DNA of 64,000 nucleotides, from positions 1 through 64,000 of the forward strand of contig NZ_KB907470.1 in assembly GCF_000382045.1 (NCBI RefSeq), written 5' to 3'. The notes beneath the pieces are model-generated. The model saw nothing but the letters and a program-made list of their open reading frames with translations, did no database searches and was not told the DNA's origin. The position numbers and the translations under genes are program-made. Of the stretch, positions 8,905-17,765 are shown piece by piece; positions within the stretch are counted from its first letter, which is position 1; the number at the start of each line of letters is the position of its first letter. The stretch comes from Variovorax atrisoli 110B (GTDB lineage: Bacteria > Pseudomonadota > Gammaproteobacteria > Burkholderiales > Burkholderiaceae_C).

Positions 8905-8931
8905 GCAACCTGACCAGCGCAGTCAGGTTGC
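8905..8931. promoter_or_regulatory. Perfect 10-bp inverted repeat upstream of the symporter gene
   Basis: GCAACCTGAC and GTCAGGTTGC form a perfect 10-bp stem around a 7-nt loop (CAGCGCA). It lies 22 bp after the methyltransferase stop and 64 bp before the symporter start. No T-run follows, so it is either a weak terminator or an operator for the symporter gene. GTCAGGTTGC is the kind of half-site bound by TetR-type dimers, but no such regulator is adjacent. Confidence 0.5.
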
Positions 8932-8995
8932 GGTCGGGAAGCCCGGCCTACGCTTGGGCGCACACATCGCCAGAACCGCCCAAGGGGACAACTAG

Positions 8996-10333
8996 ATGAA
9001 TCCTGCGCCCAGCGCCGCGCAATCGGGCACAGCCGCCCACGCATCCACCGCTTCCTCCTCCAAGTTCGCCACCGTCCTGCGCGTGACCGGCGGCAACTTC
9101 ATGGAGATGTTCGACTTCTTCCTGTTCGGCTTCTACGCCACGCAGATCTCGAAGGCCTTCTTCCCGTCGGGCAACGAGTTCGCCTCGCTGATGCTGACCT
9201 TCATGACCTTCGGCGCCGGCTTCCTGATGCGGCCCCTGGGCGCGATTTTCCTGGGCGCGTACGTCGACCGCGTCGGCCGCCGCCAGGGCCTGATCGTCAC
9301 GCTGGCGCTGATGGCGCTGGGCACGCTGCTGATCGCCTGCGTGCCCTCGTACGCCACCATCGGCCTCGCGGCCCCGGTGCTGGTGCTGGTCGGCCGGCTG
9401 CTGCAGGGCTTCTCGGCCGGCGTGGAGCTCGGCGGAGTGTCGGTGTACCTGTCGGAGATGGCCACGCCGGGCCACAAGGGCTTCTACGTGAGCTGGCAGT
9501 CGGCCAGCCAGCAGGTGGCCATCGTCGTGGCGGCCGCGCTCGGCTACTGGCTCAACGTGACCTTCACGCCGCAGGAGATCGGCGATTTCTACTGGCGCAT
9601 CCCCTTCTTCGTGGGCTGCCTGATCGTGCCGGTGCTCTTCATCATCCGCCGCTCGCTGCAGGAGACCGAGGAGTTCATGGCGCGCAAGCACCGCCCCGAC
9701 GCGCGCGAGATCTTCCGCTCGATGATCGCCAACTGGGGCCTCGTCATCGCCGGGATGATGCTGGTGTCGATGACGACCGTGTCGTTCTACCTGATCACCG
9801 TCTACACGCCCACCTTCGGCAAGGCCGTGCTGCACCTGAGCACCACCGACGCGCTGATCGTCACGCTGTGCGTGGCCATCTCCAACTTCATCTGGCTGCC
9901 GATCATGGGCGCGCTGTCCGACCGCGTGGGCCGCAAGCCGCTGCTGATCGTCTTCACGGTGCTGACCATCCTCACCGCCTATCCCGCGCTCAAGTGGCTG
10001 GTCGGCGAGCCGAGCTTCGCGCGCATGCTCGCGGTCGAGCTGTGGCTGTCGTTCCTGTACGCCAGCTACAACGGCGCGATGGTGGTCGCGCTCACCGAGG
10101 TGATGCCCGTCAACGTGCGCACCGCCGGTTTCTCGCTGGCCTACAGCCTGGCCACCGCGATCTTCGGCGGCTTCACGCCGGCCATCGCCACGGGCCTGAT
10201 CGAGATGACCGGCGACAAGGGCGCTCCGGGCCTGTGGATGACGGGCGCAGCCATCTGCGGCCTGATCGCCACGCTGGTGCTGTACCGCCGCAAGGTGGAC
10301 GCGGCCGACGCCACGCGCGTGCCGGTGGTCTGA
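8996..10333 (+). CDS. MHS-family citrate/tricarballylate:H+ symporter
   Basis: The product is 445 aa with twelve predicted membrane segments. From my knowledge of the family it is strikingly close to the CitA/TcuC symporters: VTGGNFMEMFDFFLFGFYAT, the motif-A loop YVDRVGRRQG, GRLLQGFSAGVELGGVSVYL, and the C-terminal half AGFSLAYSLATAIFGGFTP. It should import citrate, tricarballylate or a related tri- or dicarboxylate with protons across the inner membrane. The tcuABC catabolic partners are not next to it, so the true substrate is open. The ATG at 8996 follows GGGGACAACTAG. A perfect inverted repeat at 8905-8931 may be its operator. Confidence 0.92.
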   Translation: MNPAPSAAQSGTAAHASTASSSKFATVLRVTGGNFMEMFDFFLFGFYATQISKAFFPSGNEFASLMLTFMTFGAGFLMRPLGAIFLGAYVDRVGRRQGLIVTLALMALGTLLIACVPSYATIGLAAPVLVLVGRLLQGFSAGVELGGVSVYLSEMATPGHKGFYVSWQSASQQVAIVVAAALGYWLNVTFTPQEIGDFYWRIPFFVGCLIVPVLFIIRRSLQETEEFMARKHRPDAREIFRSMIANWGLVIAGMMLVSMTTVSFYLITVYTPTFGKAVLHLSTTDALIVTLCVAISNFIWLPIMGALSDRVGRKPLLIVFTVLTILTAYPALKWLVGEPSFARMLAVELWLSFLYASYNGAMVVALTEVMPVNVRTAGFSLAYSLATAIFGGFTPAIATGLIEMTGDKGAPGLWMTGAAICGLIATLVLYRRKVDAADATRVPVV

Positions 10334-10340
10334 CCGGCCG

Positions 10341-11879
10341 CTACCAGCTGCCGGAGGCCCCGCCTCCGCTGCTGGAGCCCCCGCCGCCGGACGAGGAGCT
10401 GTCCGACGACGAACTGCTGCTGCTCGAAGAACTGCTCGACGAGCCACTGCTCCAGCCGCTGTCCGAGCTGTCGTCGTCGCCGTCCCCCGAGCCCGTGCCG
10501 AAGATCGGGAAGACGAACATGAACAGCAGCGCGACGACGGTCGCGATGGCCACCGGAATCCACATCTCGCCGGGGAAGGGCCCGGGCCTGGTGATCGCGA
10601 CCGCCGCGCCGGCCACGCCCAGCACGACGACCCAGCGGACCACGAAGCCCAGCACGCTGCCGTCGCGCCAGGTATTGCGGATGCCGAAGACGATGACCGT
10701 GACCAGAAGGCCCGCGCCGCCGATCGCCAGCGCCCACAGGAAGCCCGGCCAGAACACCTCGCCGCCGACCATGAAGCCGATGCAGGTCAAGGCGGCGATC
10801 ACCGCGGCGATGCCGCCGAGCACATAGGCCACCTCCTTCACGCGCGCGCACAGATAGCCGAGCCCGTAGAGGAAGAGCGCCGGAATGGCCAGGAAGCCCG
10901 CCATCAACGGGTTCAGCAGCAGGGCCGCCCCGCCCAGCGGACCCGCGCCGACCAGGCCGAGCACGAGCCGCCAGTCGCGCGGCTTGCGCGGCTCTTCGGG
11001 CTCGATGTCCTGCAGCGCCTCGGCCCAGGGCTCGGGCCGCTGGAGGCGGCGCCCGCGCTTGCCCGAACGCTTGCCCCGCACAGGGGGCCGCGAGGTGCGT
11101 CGCCGCGTGGGGACGAGCGGCCCCGCGCCCAGTCCATGCCATGCACCCACGCCGATGCTCCACAGCATCACGCCGAGGAAGGCCTTCCCCTCCGGCGTAA
11201 GGCCTCCGCCGGATTCCTTCGGCTCGCGCACGGCTTCCTCATCCACCGGCAGCGGCGCGGACGAGGTGTCCGATGCGAGCGTGTCGGGCCATGATTGCGC
11301 AGCCGCCGGCGCGCCGATCAGCTGCGAGAGCGCACGCACCGCCGCCTGCAGGCCGGCCGCGTAGTCGCCATTGCGAAAGCGCGGCGCCATCTCCCGGTCG
11401 ATGATGGCGGCGGCCTGGATGTCGGTGATCGCGCCCTCCAGGCCCGTGCCCACCTCGATGCGCATCTTGCGGTCCTTCAGCGCGACGAGCACCAGCACGC
11501 CGTCGTTCTCGTCCTTGCGGCCCAGCTTCCAGCGCGCGAACACGCGCGTGGCGTATTGCTCGATCGACTCCTGTCCGGTTGTCGGCACGACCAGCACCGC
11601 GAGCTGCGCCTGCGTGCTGCTCTCGAGCTCGGAAATCTCCTGGCGCAGCTCATCGGCTTCTTGCGCGCCCAGCGTGTTCGTGAGATCGACCACGCGCGTC
11701 TTCATCGGCGGCACGGGCACCGGGCTCGTCCTGGACTGCGCGAAGGCCGGGCATGCGCAGGCCGCGATGAAGACGAAGAAAAGAAAGCAGAGGCACGCCC
11801 AGCGCTTCAACGGCCTCTTGCCGTCATTCGCCTGTGCTTGCGGTGCGAATGCGCAGGACTCGGAGTCTGTAAGGAGCAT
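10341..11879 (-). CDS. TPM-domain (YgcG-like) membrane protein with Ser/Gly-rich tail
   Basis: The product is 512 aa. A signal peptide with a long hydrophilic n-region (membrane segment about 29-46, cleavage after AFA) is followed by a TPM domain (about 60-190; VVDLTNTLGAQEADEL, DENDGVLVLVALKDRKMRIEVG). Then come a low-complexity basic linker (about 250-300), several membrane segments (about 310-450), and a tail of about 45 residues made almost only of Ser, Gly and Asp. The TPM fold is tied to thylakoid phosphatases and, in bacteria, to membrane-associated proteins of unclear job. The tail's poly-Ser run contains up to thirteen consecutive Ser. The start at 11879 is the best available, although the Shine-Dalgarno is weak. 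Confidence 0.88.
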   Translation of the reverse strand: MLLTDSESCAFAPQAQANDGKRPLKRWACLCFLFFVFIAACACPAFAQSRTSPVPVPPMKTRVVDLTNTLGAQEADELRQEISELESSTQAQLAVLVVPTTGQESIEQYATRVFARWKLGRKDENDGVLVLVALKDRKMRIEVGTGLEGAITDIQAAAIIDREMAPRFRNGDYAAGLQAAVRALSQLIGAPAAAQSWPDTLASDTSSAPLPVDEEAVREPKESGGGLTPEGKAFLGVMLWSIGVGAWHGLGAGPLVPTRRRTSRPPVRGKRSGKRGRRLQRPEPWAEALQDIEPEEPRKPRDWRLVLGLVGAGPLGGAALLLNPLMAGFLAIPALFLYGLGYLCARVKEVAYVLGGIAAVIAALTCIGFMVGGEVFWPGFLWALAIGGAGLLVTVIVFGIRNTWRDGSVLGFVVRWVVVLGVAGAAVAITRPGPFPGEMWIPVAIATVVALLFMFVFPIFGTGSGDGDDDSSDSGWSSGSSSSSSSSSSSSSDSSSSGGGGSSSGGGASGSW

Positions 11880-11934
11880 GAGGGCAGGATAACCCCTGCC
11901 CCCTGCTGCCCCTGCGCCACGTCGCGGCGCGATC

Positions 11935-13362
11935 TCAACCGGACTGCGCGACGGCCACGGTCTTCGGCTCCAGGAAAGCCTCCATGCCGAAGAGCCCGAA
12001 CTCCCTGCCGATGCCCGACTGCTTCACGCCGCCGAAGGGCGCGCTGAGCTCGGGCGTGACGCGGTTGACCAGCACCGTGCCGGCGCGCAGCCGCGAGGCC
12101 ACGCGCAGCGCGCGCTGCGGCTGCGACGAGAAGACGTAGGCCTGCAGGCCGTAGGGCGAGTCGTTCGCGATCTCCACCGCATCGTCCTCGCCGTCGTAGC
12201 CGATCACCGAGAGCACCGGCCCGAAGATCTCCTCGCGCGCGATGTCCATGTCGTTGCGCACGCCCGCGAACACGGTGGGCCGCACGAACCAGCCCTTGTC
12301 GAAGCCTTCCGGGCGGCCTTCGCCTCCGGCCACCAGCGTCGCGCCCTCCTCGAGCCCGCGGCGGATGAACCGCTGCACCCGCTCGAACTGCGCCTTGCTC
12401 GCCAGCGGCCCGACCGCGGTGGCGGGGTCGCGCGGGTCGCCGACGCGCATGGCTGTGGTCGACGCGCGCAAGAGCTCGATGGCCTGCGCCATCCGCGCAT
12501 TCGGAATCAGCAGGCGCGTGCCGGCCACGCAGGCCTGGCCGTTGTTCATGAAGGCCGCGCCCAGCGCCATGGGCAACACCGCCGGCAGATCGGCATCGTC
12601 CAGCACCACGGTGGCCGACTTGCCCGAGAGCGCGAGGCTCACGCGCTTGAGCGTGTCCAGGCCCGCGCGTGCGATGAGCTTGCCGGTGGCGGTCGAACCG
12701 GTGAAGGAGATCTTGGCGACGGCCGGATGGGTGGCGAGCTCGTCGCCCACGTCGCCGCCGCGCCCGAGCAGCACGTTGACGGCGCCCGCCGGCAGGCCCG
12801 CCTCGTGCAGCGCCTCGGTCACGACCCGCGCCTGCAGCGGGCTGAACTCGCTGGGCTTGATCACCGACGCGCAGCCCGCGGCGATGGCCGATGCAAGCTT
12901 GCTGCAGATGCTTCCGGCGGTGCTGTTCCATGGCGCGATGAGGCCCGCGACGCCGACCGGCTCCATGCGCACGACGGCATCGCCCATGCGCCGTTCGAAG
13001 TCGTAGCCCTCCAGCACGCGCGCCGTGTCGGCGAAGCATTGCGAGGCGTAGTTGCTGACCCATCGCGAACGGGCCAGCGGGCCGCCGTATTCCTCGATGG
13101 TGGCTTCGCAGATCTGCTCGGTGCGCGCCAGCACGGCGGCCTCGAGGCGCCTGAGCATGTCGATGCGCTGCGCCCTGGTGCAGCCGGCCATCGCCGGCTG
13201 TGCCCGGCTCGCGGCCTCGATCGCGCGCTTCGCGTCGTCGCGGTTCGCCAGCGTCACGGTGCCGATCGGCTGCTCGGTGGCCGGGTCGACGAGCTCCAGC
13301 CGCTCGCTGCCCTGCACGGGCACGAAGGCGCCGTCGATGTAGGCCTCATGGATGTTCCACAT
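11935..13362 (-). CDS. Aldehyde dehydrogenase family protein with altered catalytic Glu
   Basis: The product is 475 aa, normal for the family. It has the oxyanion Asn146 (APWNS), cofactor Lys169 (IKPSE), the turn FTGSTATGK, and the nucleophile Cys278 (NNGQACVAG). The conserved glutamate of the usual LELGGKS motif, which acts as general base, is Ala244 here (LALSGKS; codon at 12631-12633). The second glutamate (EEIFGP) is kept. So the protein is either a specialised ALDH with another base or has reduced hydrolysis of the acyl-enzyme. It follows the epoxide-hydrolase-like gene by 33 bp on the same strand, so the two may act in one degradation route. The substrate is unknown. Confidence 0.93.
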   Translation of the reverse strand: MWNIHEAYIDGAFVPVQGSERLELVDPATEQPIGTVTLANRDDAKRAIEAASRAQPAMAGCTRAQRIDMLRRLEAAVLARTEQICEATIEEYGGPLARSRWVSNYASQCFADTARVLEGYDFERRMGDAVVRMEPVGVAGLIAPWNSTAGSICSKLASAIAAGCASVIKPSEFSPLQARVVTEALHEAGLPAGAVNVLLGRGGDVGDELATHPAVAKISFTGSTATGKLIARAGLDTLKRVSLALSGKSATVVLDDADLPAVLPMALGAAFMNNGQACVAGTRLLIPNARMAQAIELLRASTTAMRVGDPRDPATAVGPLASKAQFERVQRFIRRGLEEGATLVAGGEGRPEGFDKGWFVRPTVFAGVRNDMDIAREEIFGPVLSVIGYDGEDDAVEIANDSPYGLQAYVFSSQPQRALRVASRLRAGTVLVNRVTPELSAPFGGVKQSGIGREFGLFGMEAFLEPKTVAVAQSG

Positions 13363-13395
13363 GGTCGTCGTTCCTGCGCTCGGGGCCTTGCCAGC

Positions 13396-14412
13396 TCAAC
13401 CGCGCGCGGCGTCGATCACCGCCTTCGCGAAGGCCTCGGGCGCCTCCTGCGGCAGGTTGTGGCCGATGCCGCCGCTGACCAGCCGGTGCTCGTAGCGCCC
13501 CGAGAACTTCTTCGCATAGGCGCTGGGTTCCGGATGCGGCGCGCCGTTGGCGTCGCCTTCGAGCGTGATGGTCGGCACGCCGATCACCGGGGCCTTGGCA
13601 AGCCGGTCCTCCAGCGCCTGGTACTTCGCCTCGCCCTCGACCAGGCCGAGGCGCCAGCGGTAGTTGTGGACCGTGATCGCGACGTGGTCGGGGTTGTCGA
13701 GCGCCACCGCGCTGCGATCGAAGGTGGCGGCGTCGAAGTTCCACTTGGGCGACGCCGTCTGCCAGATGAGCTTCGCGAAGTCGTGGCGGTTCTTCTCGTA
13801 GCCGGCGCGGCCGCGCTCGGTCGCGAAGTAGTACTGGTACCACCACTGCAGTTCGGCCTGCGGCGGCAGCGGCACCTTGCCGGCCTCCTGGCTGCCGATG
13901 AGGTAGCCGCTCACCGAGACCAGCGCCTTCACGCGCTGCGGCCACAGCGCGGCCATGATGCAGGCGGTGCGCGCGCCCCAGTCGCAGCCGGCGACGGTGG
14001 CGACCTGGATCTTCAGCGCATCCATCAGCGCGATGATGTCCACGGCCACCACCGATTGCTGCCCGTTGCGCGGCGTGTCGGCCGACAGGAAGCGCGTGGT
14101 GCCGTAGCCGCGCAGGTACGGCACGATGACGCGGAAGCCCGCCGCCGCGAGCGCGGGCGCCACGTCGACGAACATGTGGATGTCGTAGGGCCAGCCATGC
14201 AGCAGGATCACCGGAGCACCATCGGCCGGGCCCGCTTCGTAGTAGCCGATGTTGAGCGTGCCGGCATCGATGCTCTTGAGCGGCTCGAGGCGTCGGGACG
14301 CGCCGGCGGCCTGGGCGAAGGCCGGCGTGAGTGCCGCGAGCTGGGCGGCCGCGGCGCCGAGGGCGGCGGCTGCGAGGAAGGTTCTGCGGGGCAGTTGGAG
14401 CGACGATGTCAT
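13396..14412 (-). CDS. Exported epoxide-hydrolase-like alpha/beta hydrolase
   Basis: The product is 338 aa. Residues 1-35 form a twin-arginine-like signal (LPRRTFLAAAALG) ending in AFAQA. The alpha/beta hydrolase core has HGWP (72-75, oxyanion), the nucleophile Asp144 in GCDWGA, a cap-domain region, and the catalytic His in GIGHNLPQE. Asp rather than Ser as nucleophile, with HGWP, points to the epoxide hydrolase/haloalkane dehalogenase branch. I chose the ATG at 14412 (AGGAAAG upstream) over 14469, because the longer form puts 19 residues ahead of the signal. The gene lies upstream of the ALDH gene in the same direction. Confidence 0.9.
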   Translation of the reverse strand: MTSSLQLPRRTFLAAAALGAAAAQLAALTPAFAQAAGASRRLEPLKSIDAGTLNIGYYEAGPADGAPVILLHGWPYDIHMFVDVAPALAAAGFRVIVPYLRGYGTTRFLSADTPRNGQQSVVAVDIIALMDALKIQVATVAGCDWGARTACIMAALWPQRVKALVSVSGYLIGSQEAGKVPLPPQAELQWWYQYYFATERGRAGYEKNRHDFAKLIWQTASPKWNFDAATFDRSAVALDNPDHVAITVHNYRWRLGLVEGEAKYQALEDRLAKAPVIGVPTITLEGDANGAPHPEPSAYAKKFSGRYEHRLVSGGIGHNLPQEAPEAFAKAVIDAARG

Positions 14413-14600
14413 GGGGCTTTCCTGGATGGCTGGAGGTTGTGGTGGAAGGTCGATGGATCCGACTGTCACCCCTCGAACCGCCGTTCGCCCGGTCCTGCGT
14501 ATCGCTCTGTATCCGCCCGCGTTTTTTCAACAAAACTTTTCGATGCCCGCACGATGCATGTCCCGGCGCAGGCGCTTTCGGGTGCTGCAGGCGCTTCGAC

Positions 14601-15326
14601 TCACACCAGCCGCAGCCCTCCGTCGCATTCGATGACGGTGCCCGTGGTGTAGCCGTTCTCGATCAGGAACTGGATCGCATGCGCCACATCCTGCGGCCGG
14701 CCCACGCGGCCGACGGGCAGCGTCTCGACCTGCTGGCGGAACAGGTCGTCCTTCATCGCGGCTGGCACGCGGTCCCACCAGGGCGTGTCGACCAGGCCCG
14801 GCGACACAGCGTTCACACGGCTCGGCTTCAACTCGCGCGCCAGGCTGCCCACCATGGCCTCGATCGCGCCGTTGATCGCCGCCAGCCCCGCCGTACCCGG
14901 CAGCGAGTTGCGCGCGGAAATCGCCGTCACGAAGGTCAGGCTGCCGCCCTTGCGCAGCACGCGTGCGCCGGCCTGGGCGGCCTCGAGCTGCGGCCAGAAC
15001 TTGGCCTCGAAGCCGCGGCGCAGCGACTGCAGGTCGAGCTGCGCGAACTCGCCCGCGCCCTCGCCGCCGCTGAGCGCCAGCACCAGGTGGTCGATGGGGC
15101 CGGTCCTGTCGAAGAAGGCATCGAGCGCATGCCGGTCGCAGGCGTCGAAGGCGGCGCCGCTGACGTTCGCGCCGAGCCCGCCGATCGCCTCCTGCAGCTT
15201 GCCGTTGTCGCGTCCCGTGGCGATCACGCGCGCGCCGGTCGCCGCCATGCGCCGCACGGTTTCGAGCCCCACGCCCGACGAGCCGCCGACCACCACCGCC
15301 GTCTGTTGCTGTTCCTTCTGGGTCAT
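14601..15326 (-). CDS. SDR-family oxidoreductase lacking the YxxxK pair
   Basis: This 241-aa Rossmann protein has the SDR cofactor motif GGSSGVG (14-20) and the typical C-terminal half (RVNAVSPGLVDTPWW, TGTVIECDGG). The catalytic tyrosine and lysine are missing: lining up SLAREL and VNAVSPG, the Tyr position is Leu148 and the Lys position is Asn152 (LAAINGAIEAM). A subgroup of SDRs shares the AAINGA pattern, so this is probably a family trait, but classical SDR chemistry is doubtful. It is divergent from a LysR gene with a palindrome between them, and that regulator is the likely controller. The ATG at 15326 follows AAAGGAAT. Confidence 0.88.
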   Translation of the reverse strand: MTQKEQQQTAVVVGGSSGVGLETVRRMAATGARVIATGRDNGKLQEAIGGLGANVSGAAFDACDRHALDAFFDRTGPIDHLVLALSGGEGAGEFAQLDLQSLRRGFEAKFWPQLEAAQAGARVLRKGGSLTFVTAISARNSLPGTAGLAAINGAIEAMVGSLARELKPSRVNAVSPGLVDTPWWDRVPAAMKDDLFRQQVETLPVGRVGRPQDVAHAIQFLIENGYTTGTVIECDGGLRLV

Positions 15327-15377
15327 GTCGATTCCTTTGAATGCTGGAAGAGACCTCAGGTTAGGGAGCGCGGCACT

Positions 15378-15401
15378 ATCATTCAAATCGTTTGGAATCA
15401 T
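15378..15401. promoter_or_regulatory. Imperfect palindrome, probable LysR operator
   Basis: 18 of 24 positions are self-complementary. The inner core ATTCAAA-TCG-TTTGGAAT (15381-15398) ends two bases before the LysR ATG at 15400. It lies in the 73-bp gap between the divergent SDR and LysR genes. Its place over the LysR start suggests autorepression together with control of the SDR gene, as in many LysR pairs. Confidence 0.6.
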
Positions 15402-16335
15402 GGAATACATCAACGAAAGTGATTTCAGGCGGCTCGACCTGAACCTGCTGCTGGTGTTCCACGCGCTGCTGCACGAACGCAGCGTCACGCGCGCGGCGCA
15501 GCGCCTGTTCATCGGCCAGCCTGCATTGAGCGGCGCGCTCAAGCGCCTGCGCGCCGCGCTGGGCGACGAGCTGTTTGTGCGCACGTCGCATGGCATGACG
15601 CCGACGCCCCGCGCGCTGGAGCTCGCGCGCGTCATCGAGCCGCTGCTTCTGTCGCTGCAGCAGGCGCTGCATGCGCGGCCCGCGTTCGATCCGGCGAAAG
15701 CCGAGCGCGTGTTCCGCATCGGCCTGAGCGATGCGCTCGAAGTGGCGCTGATGCCCCGGCTCATGCAGCGGCTCTCCACGGAGGCGCCGGGCGTGAGGCT
15801 GATCGCGCGCGAGGCCGACCGCACGAACGCGCCCGCCATGCTCGATGCGGCCGAGATCGAACTGGCGGCGGGCGTGTTCACCGACTGCGCCGCCTGGCAC
15901 CGACAGCGCGCCTTGTTCGGCTGGCACTTCGTCTGCGTCTACAACCCCACGCTCGTGAAGCTGCGCGGCGGGAAGATCACGCTCGCCGAGTATCTGCGCC
16001 ACCCGCACCTGCTGACCTCGTTCAGCGCCGACCTCAGCGGCCTCGTCGACGACCTGTTGCGCGAAAAGGGGCACACGCGCAAGGTCGTCTTCTCCAGCCG
16101 CAACTTCGCGACCAGCCCCTTCATCGTGCGGCAGATGCCCGCGATCACCACGGTGCCCACCTTCGCCGCCGCCACCTGGCGCGACGCGCTCGGGCTGGCG
16201 GTGAGCCCCCTGCCTTTCGAGACGCCGGCCTACGAGGTGTCCGTGCTGTGGGCGGCCGCGCACGACGCCGATCCGGCCCTGCAGTGGCTCATCGGCCTCG
16301 TGGCGGACGCGTTCGGCGGCAAGCCGGTTGCCTGA
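15400..16335 (+). CDS. LysR-family transcriptional regulator (NodD/LinR-like branch)
   Basis: The product is 311 aa. The N-terminus (RRLDLNLLLVFHALLHERSVTRAAQRLF) and the HTH helix QPALSGALKRLRAALGDELFVRT are typical of the NodD/NahR/LinR branch of LysR regulators, which sense aromatic or plant-like compounds. The effector domain covers about 95-300. The gene is divergent from the SDR gene, with an imperfect palindrome at 15378-15401 that overlaps the ATG. It most likely controls the SDR gene and itself. The effector cannot be named. Confidence 0.92.
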   Translation: MEYINESDFRRLDLNLLLVFHALLHERSVTRAAQRLFIGQPALSGALKRLRAALGDELFVRTSHGMTPTPRALELARVIEPLLLSLQQALHARPAFDPAKAERVFRIGLSDALEVALMPRLMQRLSTEAPGVRLIAREADRTNAPAMLDAAEIELAAGVFTDCAAWHRQRALFGWHFVCVYNPTLVKLRGGKITLAEYLRHPHLLTSFSADLSGLVDDLLREKGHTRKVVFSSRNFATSPFIVRQMPAITTVPTFAAATWRDALGLAVSPLPFETPAYEVSVLWAAAHDADPALQWLIGLVADAFGGKPVA

Positions 16336-16368
16336 GAGACCAGGACACACCCCTGCGACAATCGCCGG

Positions 16369-17478
16369 ATGCCCTTCGCCCCCCTGCAAAACGACACTTT
16401 CCTGCGAGCCTGCTGGCGCCAGGCCACCGACCACACGCCCGTCTGGCTGATGCGCCAGGCCGGCCGCTACCTGCCGGAGTACGTCGCCACCCGTGCCAAG
16501 GCGGGCAGCTTCATGGGCCTGGCCACCAACACCGGCTACGCCACCGAGGTCACGCTGCAGCCGCTGGAGCGCTATCCGCTGGACGCGGCCATCCTGTTCT
16601 CCGACATCCTGACCGTGCCCGACGCGATGGGCCTGGGCCTGTCGTTCGAGGCGGGCGAAGGCCCGCGCTTCGCCCGCCCGGTGCGCGACGAGGCCGCCGT
16701 GGGGGCGCTCGAAGTGCCCGACATGGAGAAGCTGCGCTACGTGTTCGATGCCGTGGCCTCGATCCGCAAGGCGCTGAACGGCCGCGTTCCGCTGATCGGC
16801 TTCTCGGGCAGCCCGTGGACCCTGGCTTGCTACATGGTGGAAGGCGCCGGCTCCAGCGACTACCGCCTGGTGAAGAGCATGCTCTACGGCCGTCCCGACC
16901 TCATGCACCGCCTGCTGGCCGTGAATGCCGACTCGGTGGCCGCCTACCTCAACGCCCAGATCGACGCCGGCGCGCAGGCCGTGATGATTTTCGACAGCTG
17001 GGGCGGCGTGCTGGCAGACGGCGCGTTCCAGGAATTCAGCCTCGCCTACACCGCTCGCGTGCTGGCCGGCCTCAAGCGCACCGGGGCCGACGGCCAGCCG
17101 GTGCCGCGCATCGTGTTCACCAAGGGCGGCGGCCTCTGGCTCCAGGACATGCGCGAACTCGACTGCCAGGTGCTGGGCGTCGACTGGACCGTGAACCTGG
17201 CCGCCGCGCGCCGCCAGGTCGCCGAAGGCGCCGACGGCAAGGCCAAGGCCCTGCAGGGCAACATCGACCCCAACGTGCTGTTCGCGCAGCCCGCGCAGAT
17301 CGAGGCCGAAGTGGCCAAGGTGCTCGAAGCCTTCGGCAAGCCGCACGCCGACCGCACGGCTCCGGGCCCGACCCACATCTTCAACCTGGGGCACGGCATC
17401 AGCCAGTTCACACCACCCGAGCACGTGGCGGCCCTGGTGGCCGCGGTGCACGCGAAGTCCCGGGCGATGCGGGCCTGA
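16369..17478 (+). CDS. hemE: Uroporphyrinogen decarboxylase
   Basis: This 369-aa protein is unmistakable HemE. Signature 1 is TPVWLMRQAGRYLPEY (about 23-38) with the conserved arginines that hold the substrate carboxylates, and signature 2 is GFSGSPWTLACYMVEG (about 144-159). It removes four acetate carboxyls from uroporphyrinogen III to give coproporphyrinogen III in cytoplasmic heme synthesis. The ATG at 16369 starts 33 bp after the LysR stop. The next gene is priA after an AT-richer 390-bp gap, a hemE-priA order I recall from other betaproteobacteria. Confidence 0.98.
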   Translation: MPFAPLQNDTFLRACWRQATDHTPVWLMRQAGRYLPEYVATRAKAGSFMGLATNTGYATEVTLQPLERYPLDAAILFSDILTVPDAMGLGLSFEAGEGPRFARPVRDEAAVGALEVPDMEKLRYVFDAVASIRKALNGRVPLIGFSGSPWTLACYMVEGAGSSDYRLVKSMLYGRPDLMHRLLAVNADSVAAYLNAQIDAGAQAVMIFDSWGGVLADGAFQEFSLAYTARVLAGLKRTGADGQPVPRIVFTKGGGLWLQDMRELDCQVLGVDWTVNLAAARRQVAEGADGKAKALQGNIDPNVLFAQPAQIEAEVAKVLEAFGKPHADRTAPGPTHIFNLGHGISQFTPPEHVAALVAAVHAKSRAMRA

Positions 17479-17578
17479 GATTGTTAACGGCGGGTGCCGG
17501 GCCGGCGCGGTCGCGGCAACCCGGAAGAAGCCGTCCGCAGCCGTTTGTCAAGCGCAAAAACGGTATATGCAACCCCAC

Positions 17579-17587
17579 TTATGCACA
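17579..17587 (+). promoter_or_regulatory. Perfect DnaA box (TTATGCACA)
   Basis: It matches the TTATNCACA consensus exactly, within the AT-richer gap upstream of priA. A second perfect box in the same orientation lies 187 bp downstream. One 9-mer alone would be unremarkable. Two in a 391-bp gap of a GC-rich genome is more suggestive. Confidence 0.55.
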
Positions 17588-17765
17588 AAACGCGTGCTGC
17601 AGTGCGCAAGATTCGCGGGTTACCCATCTTCCTTGCTTCCAAAGAGATAGCAAAGCTAAGTCGTTGATTTGTATAGGATTTGAACTTTGCATTTTTTCCG
17701 GGCAATCCAGCCGGAGCCTTGATTTTCAAGGCTTGGCAGCGTGTCGGGCCTGCTTGTCAACAAAG

